Shown in pieces: positions 1 to 13,400 of a stretch of 64,000 nucleotides of DNA. How positions within the stretch are numbered: the first letter of the stretch is position 1; the number at the start of each line of letters is the position of its first letter. Under the pieces are notes generated by a model that was not told where the DNA came from, did not search any database, and worked only from the letters and a program-made list of their open reading frames with translations. The position numbers and the translations under genes were made by a program. This DNA comes from Tubulanus polymorphus (lineage: Eukaryota; Nemertea; Palaeonemertea; Tubulaniformes; Tubulanidae): NCBI RefSeq assembly GCF_964204645.1, contig NC_134027.1, positions 22,556,485-22,620,484 on the forward strand, written 5' to 3'.

Positions 1-187
1 AAGAATTTCAAGTCACGTTGCGCTAAAATGATTGGTCTAGAATTTTTCCTGACACTTAGGGAGAGCACATGCCTCGGTGCTCCCTCCTAAATGTGCTTCT
101 ATTTTAGGAATTTCTTGCTTCACAGTCGGAGCCCTGTCCCAATACGTTATTATGATATACCCTAAATTTTGATTTCTTATTTTTCAG

Positions 188-3100
188 ATATATCCGCAAT
201 TGGATGAAATTTGTCGCGAACGCGGCACGTATTTCTACCCGGTCGACTTACGATGGGACGACGCGTCGACTCAGGCCCAGTCCGGTATCATCCTGCCGCT
301 CAGTCTCGATCTGATAAAACGATGTTCGCCGTTCTCGATTTGTCTGCTCGGCGATCGCTACGGTTACCACCGTCAGCCGGATGCGCCGACGCTCGGCGAC
401 GGGCACCTGTTCGACGGCGCCGACTGGCTTGAACGTAACCTCCTGCTCGCCGCGCAGAACGGCGACAAATGGGCGATCAACGACGGACGCGAGTACTGCA
501 GTTTCACCGAGTTGGAAATCATCGAGTCGGCGTTCTTCACCGACAACGAACACTGCCGCTTCTATTTCCGTCTACAGGACTATCTGGACACGCTGTTCAC
601 CGATTTGCCAAAGCGGGAACGCGCCGCCGAGTTGGCGCGGTTCGAATGCGAGTCCGAGTACGCCGGATTGAAGATCCGAGATCTGAAACAACGCATCGTC
701 AAGAAGTGTTTGTCGGTGAAGTATTTCATAACGTTGGAAGAGTTGGGTCTGGCCGTGATGGAAGACTGGTTGGAAATTATAAACATGCTTTTTCCGCCGC
801 TTATAACCGATTCGGTGCTAGGACTGAGTGAGTATTTTGTTATAACAAGATAGGGGAAGCGGGTAGTCAGAGCGCAGAGTGTGGGGTTTTGTTTTTATGA
901 TCAGGTTGGGACAGGATGACTGAAGGAATGCTATAGGCCTACTAGTCCTAAGACTATGATTTACATAAGCCACAGTCGGCATGAGAGAGGGACAGAGAAA
1001 TGGAAGGGATTGGATAGTCAGGCCTGAGAGAGTGGTTTAGTTTCATGATCAGGGAGAGAATGACAGTATACTCTCCCTAATAGTGAAACTAAACCACTCT
1101 CAAAGGTTCCATCTTTGTAAGAAGAATGAAGAGGCCCCTTTCAAAATAGTAAGAAATCTGGAAAAAGATTCTCCTTCTTTCTAGGTCTCGAAGAGGAATT
1201 GGAATTCTTAGCTCACGAAAGTTTCGCCCAAACTCGTCGCAAATGTTTTGTGTCGCTGCCCGAAACGGAGAAAATCATCGACGAACTGACCGAGTTCGCG
1301 TTGACCTGTCAGGCCGATCCGTCGGAGACGGAGTTATCGCTTAAACCGACTACTCCGCTTTACGGTCACGGCAGACGTCGCAAACCGATCTACCTCGAAA
1401 AACCGTCGATTCTGTTGTTGACGGGGTCGCGTGGAGCCGGTAAGTCGTCGGTGATCGCGACATGGATGGAAGAATTTCGCACCGAATATCCGGAAATCTG
1501 TCTGTTGAGTCACTACGTAAGCAGTAGTCCGTCGAGCGCTGACATGTTGACTTTAATGAGGAGAATGATCATCAATCTACGCAAAGAATTCTATTTGGAA
1601 AGTAAGTTCACTGTAGGCCTGTGTAAACATCATCAGGGCCCGATGCCACAGTCGAGACTTAACCTGCTAAAGGTGATTTTTTTTGTAACTTCTTCGAAAA
1701 AGGAAAAAATCACCTATTAGCTATTTCAAAAGTGATTCCACTCAAACTTCTAAAACATATTTCAGAAACTATTTTGGCCCTATGTATTTATGTGGATAGA
1801 GCCAGTTTCTCAAAGCTGAGATTCAAAATCCATACAACATGAGAAGGCTCATCGACCACTTATCATCTACTGAATCCTTGAAGTCAGTGAGGATGAGAAG
1901 ATTGTCAATAGCAGCTAAATAATTTTACTTAATCGTTGAAGTCACTACGAATGAGAAAATTATCATTATTTTATTTTACTGACTCGTCAAATCTAATGCG
2001 GATATTATCATTTATTCGTCAACACTTTCAGGTGCTGAAAATGATAAGAAACTGTCGTGGGGCGATTCGACTGATTTTATTCGCGTTGCCGAAGCGTTTG
2101 TGGCGGCGATGACAAGCGGTCCGTGTGTGTTAGTTATCGACGGTTTGGATGAGATCTCCGGAACTTGTGGTTTGACCCACACTGAGGTACATGATAACGT
2201 ATTCAAGGCCCGATCCAGGGGCTGATTATGAGGAACTTGTCATATCCCTAAGGAAAATTTGACGTCCAAAAAGGCAGTATTGGGCACACTGAAATTGCCA
2301 AATTTTCCTCATAAAAAATCACTAAAAAACTTCAATGACAAAATCTAATTTCTAGGGTTGCATAATCTGTTTAACCCTTTCAGTGCGTCTTCACTGCAGT
2401 GCGGTGTATAAATCAGTGATAGATTTTGCTAGTACACCGCTTTACGGTGTATTGATGTAATTAATAATTATCAATTATCTCTCTTGAAAAATGGCAGCAC
2501 CTGTCAATTTTACAGTCGTATCAATTTAGAATTTCTGAAAAAGATCTCTAAAAGTCCTCTTCAGGCAGTCCGCATGAGAACACTGCGGCTAGGCAAAAAA
2601 CCCGTTATCGCTGTTTTGCGGCTATATTCATAATCGATTTTCTTTTTCCAGGTGAAATCGTTAGAATGGTTACCGATTCCGTTGCCTCCGCAGTGTAAGA
2701 TCATCATTTCGCTGTCGTCGTCGGATCAAGCGTTTCGACCGCTGACCGAACGCGCCGACACGAAAACGACGCGCGTACCGCCGCTCGCCGACCAAAACGA
2801 AACGATGCTCTTCATGCAGGAATATCTGTTCAACAGCGGCAAAATCCTGTCGCCGGCGCACAACCGCGTCATCCGTCAATCGCGGCTATCCGATTGGCCG
2901 TTGTATCTGGTGGCGTTGTGTCGCGAGTTGCGAACGGTGAACGTCTGGTTGCATCGCGATCTGTACATCGAACGCTACGCGGAACTCGGCAGCGTGCGCG
3001 AGTTGTGGACGCGAGCGATGCAGCGATGGACGCGAGATTTGAGCTGGAATACGGACGGACTACGAGTGGACCCTGCCACGCCTATTCCAGAAGTCGGTAA

Positions 3101-6100
3101 GGTTATAATGATAATAATAGTCATTTATATAGCGCAGGTATCCAAACTAGAGTCAGTTCAAATGCGCTCCAAACTTGGTATTATTAGCCTATAACTATAT
3201 CCATGTATGGGTTATATCTACAGAGCTACCAACTGTTTCTGTCTCATTTACCTTCTAACCCATTCACTTTGAGTGCGGTTGCATTATGTGGCGCACGGAT
3301 TGCCAGGTGAAAAAAATCATTCATATAAAATGAAATCATCTATTTTTGATTGAGCCTTATTTATTATGATGCTTCCTTGATGAAACCCGTTCAGTGCGTC
3401 TACACTGCAATACAGTGTATAAATCGGTATTTGACTCTGCTAGTACACCGCATCCCGGTGTATTAATGTTATTAGTGATACGCGTTTATCTCTATTAAAA
3501 GATGGCAGCACCTGTCAAACAAGGTGAAATATAAGTAACTAACGATACACCGCACTGCGGTGTAGATGCACTATAGTGGTATGCCTGTTATACAACTCGC
3601 TGGGGGTGGAATTTTTTAACATTCTTAAGTTATTTGACTATTTTGCTGATACAACACGCTGGGGTGCGAATGGGGTGGAATCTCCAGCACTTTCTGGTAT
3701 TAATTGTTCAGCATGGAAAGGATTAGTCACGGTAACAATCTTCTTTCATTTCGCGTCTTTGCAGAATTTTCCGGCTGGCTCGTCGACGCGCTGCGACTGA
3801 TTGCGTGCGCCAGGCAGGGCCTAACGGAGGTCGAGGTGCAGACGTGTTTGAAGTTGATCGGATACGTGAACGAGTCGGCGGTCGGGCAGGTCGACTGGGC
3901 GATGTTTCGAAACGTGACGTGGGATTCGTTGATCGAACGGCCGGGCGGAATGTTTCAGTTTTTCCACCAACACCTACGCGAAGCGGTCGAGTTCTCGCTG
4001 GTCGGTACGGTGTCGCCGCTCGGTCGCGATCTCAGCGTCGTCACGCCCGTCGGGCACGAAACGTGGAACAACGAGAAACAGAAATGGCATTCGTTGCTCG
4101 CGATGTTTTTCACAAAACAATCCGATTCGCCAAGAAAACAACAAGAGTTGCCGTGGCAACTATATCTCAGCGGAGACCTTGCGAGTTTGCATACATTTTT
4201 GACTGATCCCAGGTAATTTGCATAATTTCAATTTTACTGATCCTGGTAATTTGCATAATTTCTATCTTTCTGATTCTGGTAATTTACATAATTTCCCTGA
4301 TTGGCCCCAGGTTATTTGCATGATTTATTTTTTACTGACCTCAGGTAATTTGCATATATCTATTTTACTGATCCCTCATAATTTGCATTGTTCAAATTTC
4401 TTTGACTGATCCATGACTGGCCCATTTGACTGATAAATGATTCGCCATCAAGTATAATCCCCTTCTTTCTTATTTCAATGCAGGTATTTTCTGGCGATGG
4501 TTCGCGAGAAAAACGTCGACAAAAACAAAGAACTAGTCAATTATTGGAAAGGACTTGAAAATGCCGGCTACAGCGCAGTCGTCGCCTACGAAGATATGAT
4601 CAACTCAATGAAGAATACTCAAAAAAATGTAAGTAAAATTTCAAAATCACAGAAAGTATCATCTGACAGATATCATATCAGATTTAAGGCTTTAGAAACT
4701 GCTGCGTAATCTGGCACTGACTTAGTTCTTTGGATTTTTCATGGACATTTGCCAAAACTACGTTGCAATAATTGTCAAGTTTGAAAATCATGACTCGGTT
4801 TGTATCAATGTGGATATTGTTCAGACAAAGTTTGTAGTTTGTTAAAATCTGTGTTGTTAAAGGTCAGCCCTTTGTCTAGTGGGGTGGCTCCGGGTAGACT
4901 TAGTTTCCATGTGGCGGCAACAAATGTCAACCATAGAGACTTCATTTACGGTATTCATCGTGGTTTTTAAGGCTGATGATTGCGATGAAGAGGAAGAGGA
5001 ATTGGTCGGCCATGACGATGCAGATGACGAGAAGGAGGAAAATGAGAATCTGATGTCGGTGTCGCCGCAACCACCACCGGAATTATCCGAAGTCGGAATC
5101 GTTAATATCCAATCGGATTTGTCCGTCATTGAGGAACGGCATAGTTTAGAAGGAAGCACGATTTCAGCGGGTCAGGTACGTTCACACTCATACTGAGGTT
5201 TCACTTGTAAATGAAATTGTTGAAATCATCATTTCTTAGTTAATCCTCTTTCGTGCAACTGGGTCCTGGTAATCTATTTAGGTCCGTAGTGTCAATTTCA
5301 GGGAAACCTCAGGGAATTCTCTTTCCTTTAGAAAATTCAGGGAATTATTATCGATGCATTATGTCTTTCAATATTTTCATCCTTATCTATGAAACATTGT
5401 GAATTTCTATCTCTGCAAAATAATATTTGGATTACTTTCTACTTATGTTTGACTTGAGGCAGTTATTTGAAGAAATTATTTTTCAAAAAGTTTTAAACGT
5501 TATTTTGTAACTCCGCTATGACATCATCATCAAGTAGGGATTTCTTCCACTGAAATCTATGTTGTTCACATTGTCTATTTTATCAAAATCAATTTCTTAA
5601 TTTTTGTTATTATTTAGAATGAACAAATTGGAGATGCAGCGTTCAAAACCAGAACTGAAACTGAAAATAAAGCAGAGGTGATCCCTACTGCTGATTTACT
5701 GGAAACTTCAACAGATCAACAAAATGGTTCGTAGAAATTATGAAATTGATTATCTTGGCGAAACACTCTGAGTTCGTGTTGAAATGATGATATGGTAGAA
5801 TCCCACAATAGAAAAAAGTATAATGAGTCCGAAAGGTTTCCTTCAACCCACACTCTGACGTAGAAAATCGATAATGAGTTTAAAAGATTATGAATCTTTT
5901 TTAATCTTTTAAATGCTGTATATGGCGGGTTTTAAACTTATTTCTTCAGCTTTAGTTCATTTGAAGATGAAGATGAAGATTTTCATTTTGAAGATGACTA
6001 TTACAATATAGCAGAAACGTCGTTTAAGCTCAAAGAAATCTTTCAGACTCAATTTCCTTATTTGTGTTGTGTGGGATTTTACGGTATTAAATCGTATAAA

Positions 6101-9100
6101 CTTCACTAGACCGAAGAAATTCATGAATAATCTTGACCAATTTCCACAAAGACTTTGCTCTGCTGGAATCAAAATTAGTACTATATTTTCAAATACATGT
6201 ATTAATGATATTATTTAATTCAGTAATTCAAGTCTGCAGTGAAATTTTTTAGGCAGGTTTCAATTGAACGGATCAAAAATTCTCTACCCGTCGCTTCTAT
6301 CAGATTTATGGATTATGTTATTCTGGAACAGGTACAGCATATCGTTGTCGAAAGAAACATAGAGAATTCTGGATCACAAATCGAAACCTGCCTCGACTTG
6401 CAAATGCGAAGCTCTGATCCTGTTTGATAGAAACTTTGAATGTAACTCCATCTTTATATCGTAATTTAATGATATAGTTACAGATTCTGCAACATTCTCG
6501 GTACAGGAGAGAGCCTATTTGGCATTCTACGCTGGCCAGTTGTTGATGGATCTTAAACACGAAGCAGATGGTGAAAAAATGTGGTTACGTTCTCACGAGC
6601 TTCTCTCGAAGGTATGCACTAATGTACCTACGTTGTTCTAAAACCTGATTTCTTTTGGAATGCTGGGCCCAGTTTAACCCTTTCAGTGCATCTACACCGC
6701 AGTGCGGTGTACGAATCAGTGGTGATGGATTATGCTAATACACCGCACTGCAGTGTATTTATTTAATTAGTAATTACTAATTATCTGTCTTGAAAGATGG
6801 CAGCACCTGTCAAACATAGTGAAATATTAGTAACCAACGATATACCGCGCCAGGGTGTAGACGCGCTATAGTGCTATTCCCGTTATTCAACACACTAGGG
6901 TGGAATTTTTCAAAATTTTCAAATTATCTTCAGCACTATGGGGTATTAATTAGCCAGCACTGAAAGGGTTAACGAAAAAGTGACTACATGGATAACGTAC
7001 TCAAAATTAAGTCGAGAAGATACATGATATTCATGTAAAATTTATATATTTGAGCAATATTTCGGCTAAAGACAAAGATTTGTGTTTGAAAATTTTCTAG
7101 AACTATCCGCTGAAAGAAGACGGATTGATTTTGGAAATCAATCTGGAAGATATGATCGGGAATCTTTGTTTGGATCGACACCAGTTCGAAGAAGCTGAAC
7201 TGTGGTTTACTCGCGGTCTGCACAACGCAAACGACATCCTTCAACTTTACGACGACAGCTGCAAGAAATCGGCTGTCCTCGAAACAAAAGGTTTTTAAAT
7301 CATATCGCCTAATATTGCGAGTACTGTCTGGATCCAATACTGACAATTGAGCAACTTGAGCTTGCTTTACAAATAGGAATTTAGATTGTTGGTTATATGA
7401 AATACACTCATACTGGAAACGTTTTATGTAGGTTTCTTATTGAATAAGTTGGGCTACATGAAATTGCAAAACAGCAACGATGTGGAAGCCATTGAGAATT
7501 TACTGACGTCTGCCAAAACCTGTATGGACGAAGCTTGCAGCAATAAAGGCAAATCGGCAGTTCTTTTCAATCTAGCGTTGTTGAGGTAACAGCAATTTAT
7601 AACAGCAGAATCTTGTTATAACGACCTCGGATATTGGCTTACATCGTTTATTACAAACCAAGAATTTCATCTCAAGTAGAATAATTTCAACGATTTCATA
7701 CTTATTATCATCCTCCCTAATATCACATGTCTATGTTTTTTATTTTAGTCAGTTTAATTGAGGGTATTTAGTCAAATAGAAATTTCATCAATTTTTGTTC
7801 CTTACGTTTATACGTTCAGAATAAAACAAGCCAATTATCAAATCGCTGAATTATCGCTGAGGGAAGTATTGAGTTCGCGTCAAAAATGGTACGGTAAATC
7901 ACACCCTCTGGTGGCAGACGCCCTTTATGAATTATCGCGGCTGAAATGTGACGAACGTAATGAAGAGTTGTAAGTATCGTTATTTCATTGCATTAAGTTT
8001 TCCGAGGTCTCGTCCACAATGTTTCACGGCAGGGGCCGTATTTAAACACTGGTTTTCAAAAAACGATGGTTTTGAATTGTTTTATTTTCTAGCTATAGTT
8101 GGGACCAAGCAGAGGAGAACTATCGCCAATGTTTGATAATCAGGGAACAATGTCTCGGAAAAACTCACCCAGATGTTGCCAAAACATTGTTTGAATTAGG
8201 TAAATTATAACTAAAACCACATTGTATTCAGAAAATAAGAGAAATTTACTACTAACCGTTCACACTTAATCCAACCTGCCAAGAATTTTTCGCATAAGTG
8301 CCTAAAAGTGTGTGATATTACACTCTACAATACATACTTATTTTCATTGTCATTTTAAGTCCTATTTACATTTGAAATTTGTTTTTCAATTGATTGGCCA
8401 TTATACAGTTATGTTTGATATTTGTATAGGTTTGGTCGAGTCATGACCATAGTACGTACTTATGCCTTATTACATACAAACACTAGTAGATTTTGCTAAC
8501 ATTAATGGCTGTAATTTGCAGGCAAATTGTTGAAGTCCAGCGGCAGTCTGACTCATAAATCAGAAGGGAAAACTCTGCTCAGAAGGTCGCTAGACATTCG
8601 AACGACATTGTTAGGTAAGAGAAATTTATGAATTAAGAAAGAACTTTGGATTAACAATATCTATCGCAATCGCGTAAGCATACTTGCTAGGATTTGTGTT
8701 TGGATACAGTTAGGGTACATTCACTCAAAAATTGAGTTGACTTAAGTAATGCGATGACTTATTTGATGTTGACTTAAACTAAGTCCAACTGTAATAGATA
8801 TTAAAAAATCTTTGGAAATATGGAAGTGAGACAAGTATTTCACCATCCTCCATCTGCAGAGATTCCAACCTGATGGCATCGGGACCCACCATGGCATGAA
8901 ACCCTGCCTGCCTGCCAAATGCGCAGGTACATGCTGCATGAAAACATGCGGTGCCATTCAGATTGCCTGTTCTGCAATTACTGAGAGAAATTCATGGATA
9001 GCTATAAATAGAATAGTCCAGTCCTAAATGAAGCAAATTATCTCTGATTGGGTTGTTAAGACATAATGGCTAAGTACCTGCACACTGGGGGTAATCAAAC

Positions 9101-9987
9101 AAAGTCGCTAATCGAAACGCTCCACAAAACGAAGAATTTCCGTTCTATCAATTTCAGGCCCGAATCACAATTTGACGAAACAAACTCGAAAACAGTTGAG
9201 CGAATTGTCGCAAGAACTGAAGCTCGGATTGTACGACTACGGCCCGGCGAAACCGGCCGACAACCGCAGCAAACAGTTCCCGTTCAGCTCGCTTACGTGG
9301 CACGAGAACGAACTTTCCGAACTCGAACAACGGTCGAAAAGTCGAAAATCGCAGCGTCATTTCGCGAAAGAGAAATACAGCGTCGCCAGTTCGTACATCG
9401 AGTACCCGTCAGAGGATAAAGCGAGCGTGGACGATAAAACTCAACTCGAATTCGGCGCCGGAGATTTTAGACAAAAGTCTAATAGTAATAATAATAATAA
9501 ATCGGACGCCGGTTCGCAGTTGAGTTTAGAAAAGATGGCCGCGCGATCGACGCAATCGTCGAAGGATAATAAGTCGCGATTGCTGCCGAATCGGGAAGCT
9601 TTCGAAATCAAGCTGAAATACCCGGAAGAAGAATTAGTGATCGATTCGGCGCGCGTAAGCAGCGCACGTAGTCGAACCGGAGCAGAAATGCGGGTCGCCG
9701 TCCCGAATCCGAAACACGCGAATCCGATGTTCTATTCGCAGATTCTCGCCGGCGGTGGCGATGGGGGTTATTACTTCGATAACTACGCGCGAGAGATCGA
9801 GAGCGTCTACGCGAAGACGGTCGATGAAGCGGAGGAGTCGGAACCGTGGGCTCACGTGAAACCGCGCGTTCCGTCTGCTCGGTTTCACCGCGAATATCGC
9901 CAGACGTCATCGGCGACGACTCCGCGATATCGGCCGCACAGCGCGCCGAATGAACTATTCGCGAAGTACCAACAACGCGCGAAATAG
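188..9987 (+). CDS. TTC41: TTC41-like protein (DUF4062-like region, P-loop NTPase, TPR repeats), 5' end outside window
   Basis: Fifteen exons keep one frame through every GT-AG junction: 188-827, 1185-1601, 2032-2186, 2652-3096, 3765-4212, 4484-4628, 4972-5175, 5618-5726, 6484-6611, 7101-7290, 7432-7585, 7820-7969, 8093-8199, 8522-8614 and 9158-9987. They total 1404 codons before a TAG. The visible N-terminus (YPQLDEICRERG, then VDLRW) matches the DUF4062-type region that precedes STAND NTPase domains. A Walker A motif GSRGAGKSS lies at 1424-1450 and a Walker B-like VLVIDGLDE in exon 3. An acidic linker (DEEEEE) is in exon 7. Exons 9-15 carry TPRs like those of kinesin light chain and nephrocystin-3 (YGKSHPLVADALYEL; LGKTHPDVAKTLFELG). 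The domain order fits TTC41, a presumed cytoplasmic STAND ATPase of unknown role. NPHP3 is the main alternative. The upstream exons and start codon are not in the window. Confidence 0.8.
2371..2525. mobile_element. Truncated piggyBac-like MITE, family A
   Basis: Begins TTAACCCTTTCAGTGCGTC and carries the internal 'tgcggtgta' palindrome blocks of the family, but loses similarity before the right terminus. It lies in the intron between the third and fourth visible TTC41 exons. Confidence 0.65.
3382..3724. mobile_element. Degenerate piggyBac-like MITE, family A
   Basis: Left end 'cccgttcagtgcgtctacac' and right end 'cagcatggaaaggatta' are mutated versions of the family termini. The internal 'gatggcagcacctgtcaaa' block is intact. 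The element ends about 40 bp before the acceptor of the exon at 3765, so element DNA forms the 3' end of this intron. Confidence 0.65.
4203..4400 (+). repeat. Decayed tandem repeat of an exon-intron junction
   Basis: About six copies of a 30-35 bp unit of the form 'tgatccc-aggtaatttgcataatt'. The first copy is the real 3' end of the exon ending at 4212 with its GT donor. The later copies repeat the terminal exon bases and the donor with substitutions. Confidence 0.75.
6674..6972. mobile_element. piggyBac-like MITE, family A, full length
   Basis: Bounded by TTAA on both sides, with terminal inverted repeats CCCTTTCAGTGC and GCACTGAAAGGG and a length of 299 bp. TTAA target sites and termini starting CCC are typical of piggyBac-type elements. 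It has no coding capacity and sits in a TTC41 intron. Confidence 0.85.
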
Positions 9988-10434
9988 TCGGTCAGTTCGA
10001 GGTCCTCATCGGCGGCGAAAATAGCCGTCGCCACGACGGACAGACGACGCAAGCAATTTTTCGCGCATACGCTGGAAGCGACGAAAATTCACCAAGGTCG
10101 CTGCCGCGTTCCGCAAGCGCACGATATCCGCGCGGAGACGACTACGACGGTTATGTACGGTCCGAATAGCACGTTGATTAGTCTGCTCGGCCCGCCTCGT
10201 TGCCCGCGTGACGTCGGGCGCCGCATACACCATCTGACGGCTTGGTATCACGTGCCCGGGCGGTACCGCACGACCGATAAACCGTTGCCGGCGAAGAGGT
10301 CTCAATCGCGCGTTAACAGCGGTAGCAGTCCACGGGTCGTCGTTGCGAAAGGCGAGGTCGACGAAGAGGCGTCGAAAGCTGAACATTCCGTTAAATTCAA
10401 AGAACGCACAGTGGAAATAGCCGCTCGTTAGAAA
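9985..10434 (+). CDS. In-frame continuation of the TTC41-like ORF beyond a TAG codon
   Basis: Directly after the TAG at 9985-9987 the same frame stays open for 148 codons, to a stop at 10432-10434. Its GC-rich, CG-rich codon use matches the preceding exon and contrasts with the AT-rich DNA that follows. It contains organised-looking blocks (YGPNSTLISLLGPPRCPRD and WYHVPGRYRTTDKPLP). This looks like the real C-terminus. The TAG could be a nonsense allele, a sequence error, a readthrough codon, or part of an undetected intron. No convincing small intron spanning it was found. A separate downstream gene starting at the ATG at 10153 is less likely, because coding character starts upstream of that ATG. 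Confidence 0.6.
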
Positions 10435-13400
10435 ATGTTGATGAGATCGTTTTTCAAAAAGCATCTTCTAATAGAAGTGAAGAAAAGATTTGTTGCGATT
10501 TGTTGCAAATGTCATTTTGTCAATCTGAAAAAAGCTTTCGTGATTTTCTGTGATATTTTAAACGAAACTTTTGTCCCGATTTTCTTTCGAAATTGAAGAA
10601 AATTGTTTCGTGATTTTCTGTCTGATTAAACAAAACTTCTGTGATAGAAAAAAAGAACATGGAAGTGAGTTTTGAGTTTTTCCGAGGAAATGTTTGATAT
10701 TAATTGTTTCTGTCCTTTGGAACAAAACATTCGTTGCGTTTTTCTGACAAGTTGAGTGAAAATATTTGTTGTGATTTTAGCTAATGATTTTCCTTCTGCC
10801 AAAATATCCTTGTTGAAGTTACTCAAACTCTTTCACAAAAAGTGGATTCAGTTCCGCGCTAGCATAAGAGCATCTTTAGATGACTCGTTTCTGTCGACGT
10901 TCTGTTAGGATTTCTACAGAAAAAGGAAATTGTTACATCATTGTACTGTGTAGACTTAGCTGATATTTTTACCGACTAGCTTTCAAAAACGATATATTTT
11001 ATTTAGTTGATGCGTGTGTATTGTTTTAAACATAACCGACGCGTGTGCGTGTCATAAAATACCAAAATATGAAATACCAAACAGAAATATTGTTTTGTCT
11101 TATTTTCTGTCTGCCGTCATCTTGTTGTTAATGCGTTATATATTTGACCGACGAATTTACATGAAATGCTTTGTTTTTTAAAGATATAGAACCGATTTAC
11201 TTTATACATTTACATTTATATATTTTTACACACAATGTGTATAAGAGTGGTTTATACAGTTAATTTTTGTTATTATCAATATTATTATTATTATTATAAC
11301 ATGAAATCATGTATCAAAAGCTTTGAAGAAATATAGATTGTTTTCGATAATTTAAATTTATTTACTTAGTTGTTTTATTCGTTCTTAATGGATTTTCAAA
11401 ACAGATTTTAGAAGCATTTAAAGACTATCTCTAAGTGCGCACAGCAAGAATTTAATCTGAGCCACGAAACTGATTTCTGTTCACGTGGTTTGATGATGCG
11501 GTTCATCCATCATCACTCGCAGGGAAACAAGAAACTCTGAAACAAACCTACAGTGCCACTATTACAGTGGAACCTTGTTGTAATGACTATGGATAAAACA
11601 AACCTAGAATTTTGTCTGAAATAGGACAATTTAGATGATTTCATACTGGATATCATGAATGATTGGTTATAGCGAACATATTTTCTGGTCCCCTTGTTCG
11701 TTAAAACAAGATTCCTCTGTAGTTGTGATGAAAAAATTGATAGGTTGTGCGTCAGTGTTTTTCATTTAGCCATTATTGGTTTCACGAAAGCATCAAGGTA
11801 AACTGTTTTTGCAGGGGTGGACCCAGGGCCCTGTCTCGAGGGGGTCCCAAATTATATAAGGGCACTCGCTATTATGGGGAAGGGCACTTAAACTATGTAA
11901 AATCATGGCAAACAAGGGCACAACATCAAACTTGTGGTTTTCAAGGGCACTTACTATGCCCAATGAGGGCATTTTTACGTCAAATCCATGGATTTAGGAG
12001 CATCTCCAAGGGGCACAGACAAAGCTTGACGGTATTCCAAAACCCTCGGAACCCGCTGGATCCGCCCTTGTTTTGGCTCTGCCGGGACTGATGACCGTGT
12101 ATGGAGTTTTTCAGTAACAAGGTACATACCGGTAGCTGTTCTTGGATTGTTCCCTTAAGTATGGTGGCTGATAACGGCCATAGCGAAAAATTTCAGGTAT
12201 GCAAATCAGGGCGCCAGAACGCCAGAAGGAAAAAAATACGTCCAATTTTCTCTGAAAGTTCGTTTTGGCGCGCCCAAACAAAGAAAATTCTGTTTTGGCA
12301 CCCCCGCTAAAACAACGAAAAACGTCGAAATTTCTCTAAAAATCTGTTTTGGCGGGGGCACCAAAATGGAATATTCTTTGTTTTGGCATGCAAAAACGAA
12401 CTTTCAGAGAAAATTGGACCACCATATCAGCCACCATACTTAAGGGTTTCTTCAGCAAGACCACTTGATACATGAAGAGTGACAACATTAACAAAACTCT
12501 AAAATATCCACCTACAGGCTACTTGTTTGTCTCTGAGCAATGCACACTATCACAAAAGAAGACCGGCAAATGTTTCGCAAATACGAGTACTACAGATACC
12601 AAACAGTAAATAAGAATGATCAGCTACAAGTTGACTCGTAATGCTGGCTGAACCGGAACTACACGATTTCTCATAGTTGGTAGTTTTAAACGAAACACGA
12701 TACACGAAGAAAAAGTATGTTGGGTAGAGATTAGATTTTTTTATTTGATTATGATATAAATGCATCATCTACAATTTTACACTCTCATAAAGATCGCAGT
12801 TTTAGCATATCATCAACGTTATTACGATACTGTACATCGGTTCAAATTAATAGATTATTAGACGGGGAACCAACCCCTTGAATACAGTTATGCAATTGTG
12901 AGATAGAGACTCAGATCTTAAAATTATACAGTCAAGGTCCCTACAGATCAGTCCTTCCTGGATATAATTTCAAGTAATTGTCTACATCATTTTCACATCC
13001 CAATTACTCCTAAATCGGTAGTTTATCTCCATAAACCATTAATTTGGTGGTTTTGTAAGCAATAATCATCCCTTGCACAAATAAACTATGTTTCTAATTT
13101 GGTAACTGCCTAATTGGGTGAAGAAAAAAGCGTGGTCCAAACTACCGATTTAAGGTGTAGTTTACTGTACAACTACAAACATTTCTAACTGCCTATTTCT
13201 CAAAATGGAAGGAGTTTTGGGCATTTTGCTACAGTTAAAGGAGTTTCAAGCACCTTTAAAAGCATTTTCAGTGTAGAAGTTTTTAAGGACTCGAGGCCAA
13301 CTCCACTATCGCTAACAAAGGTAAACCAAAAACCAAATTTCCATTGCTTCTCCAGGGCCTGGAAGAAATTCCCATTTTTTTCAAAACCCGCAATGATGCT

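Noticed and set aside
188-9987. Assignment as NPHP3
   Set aside because: The N-terminal YPQLDEICRERG...VDLRW region with the KLC-like TPR order seemed closer to TTC41; a database search would decide.
9608-10464. Arg-rich minus-strand frames opposite the last TTC41 exon
   Set aside because: Shadows of GC-rich coding sequence on the plus strand.
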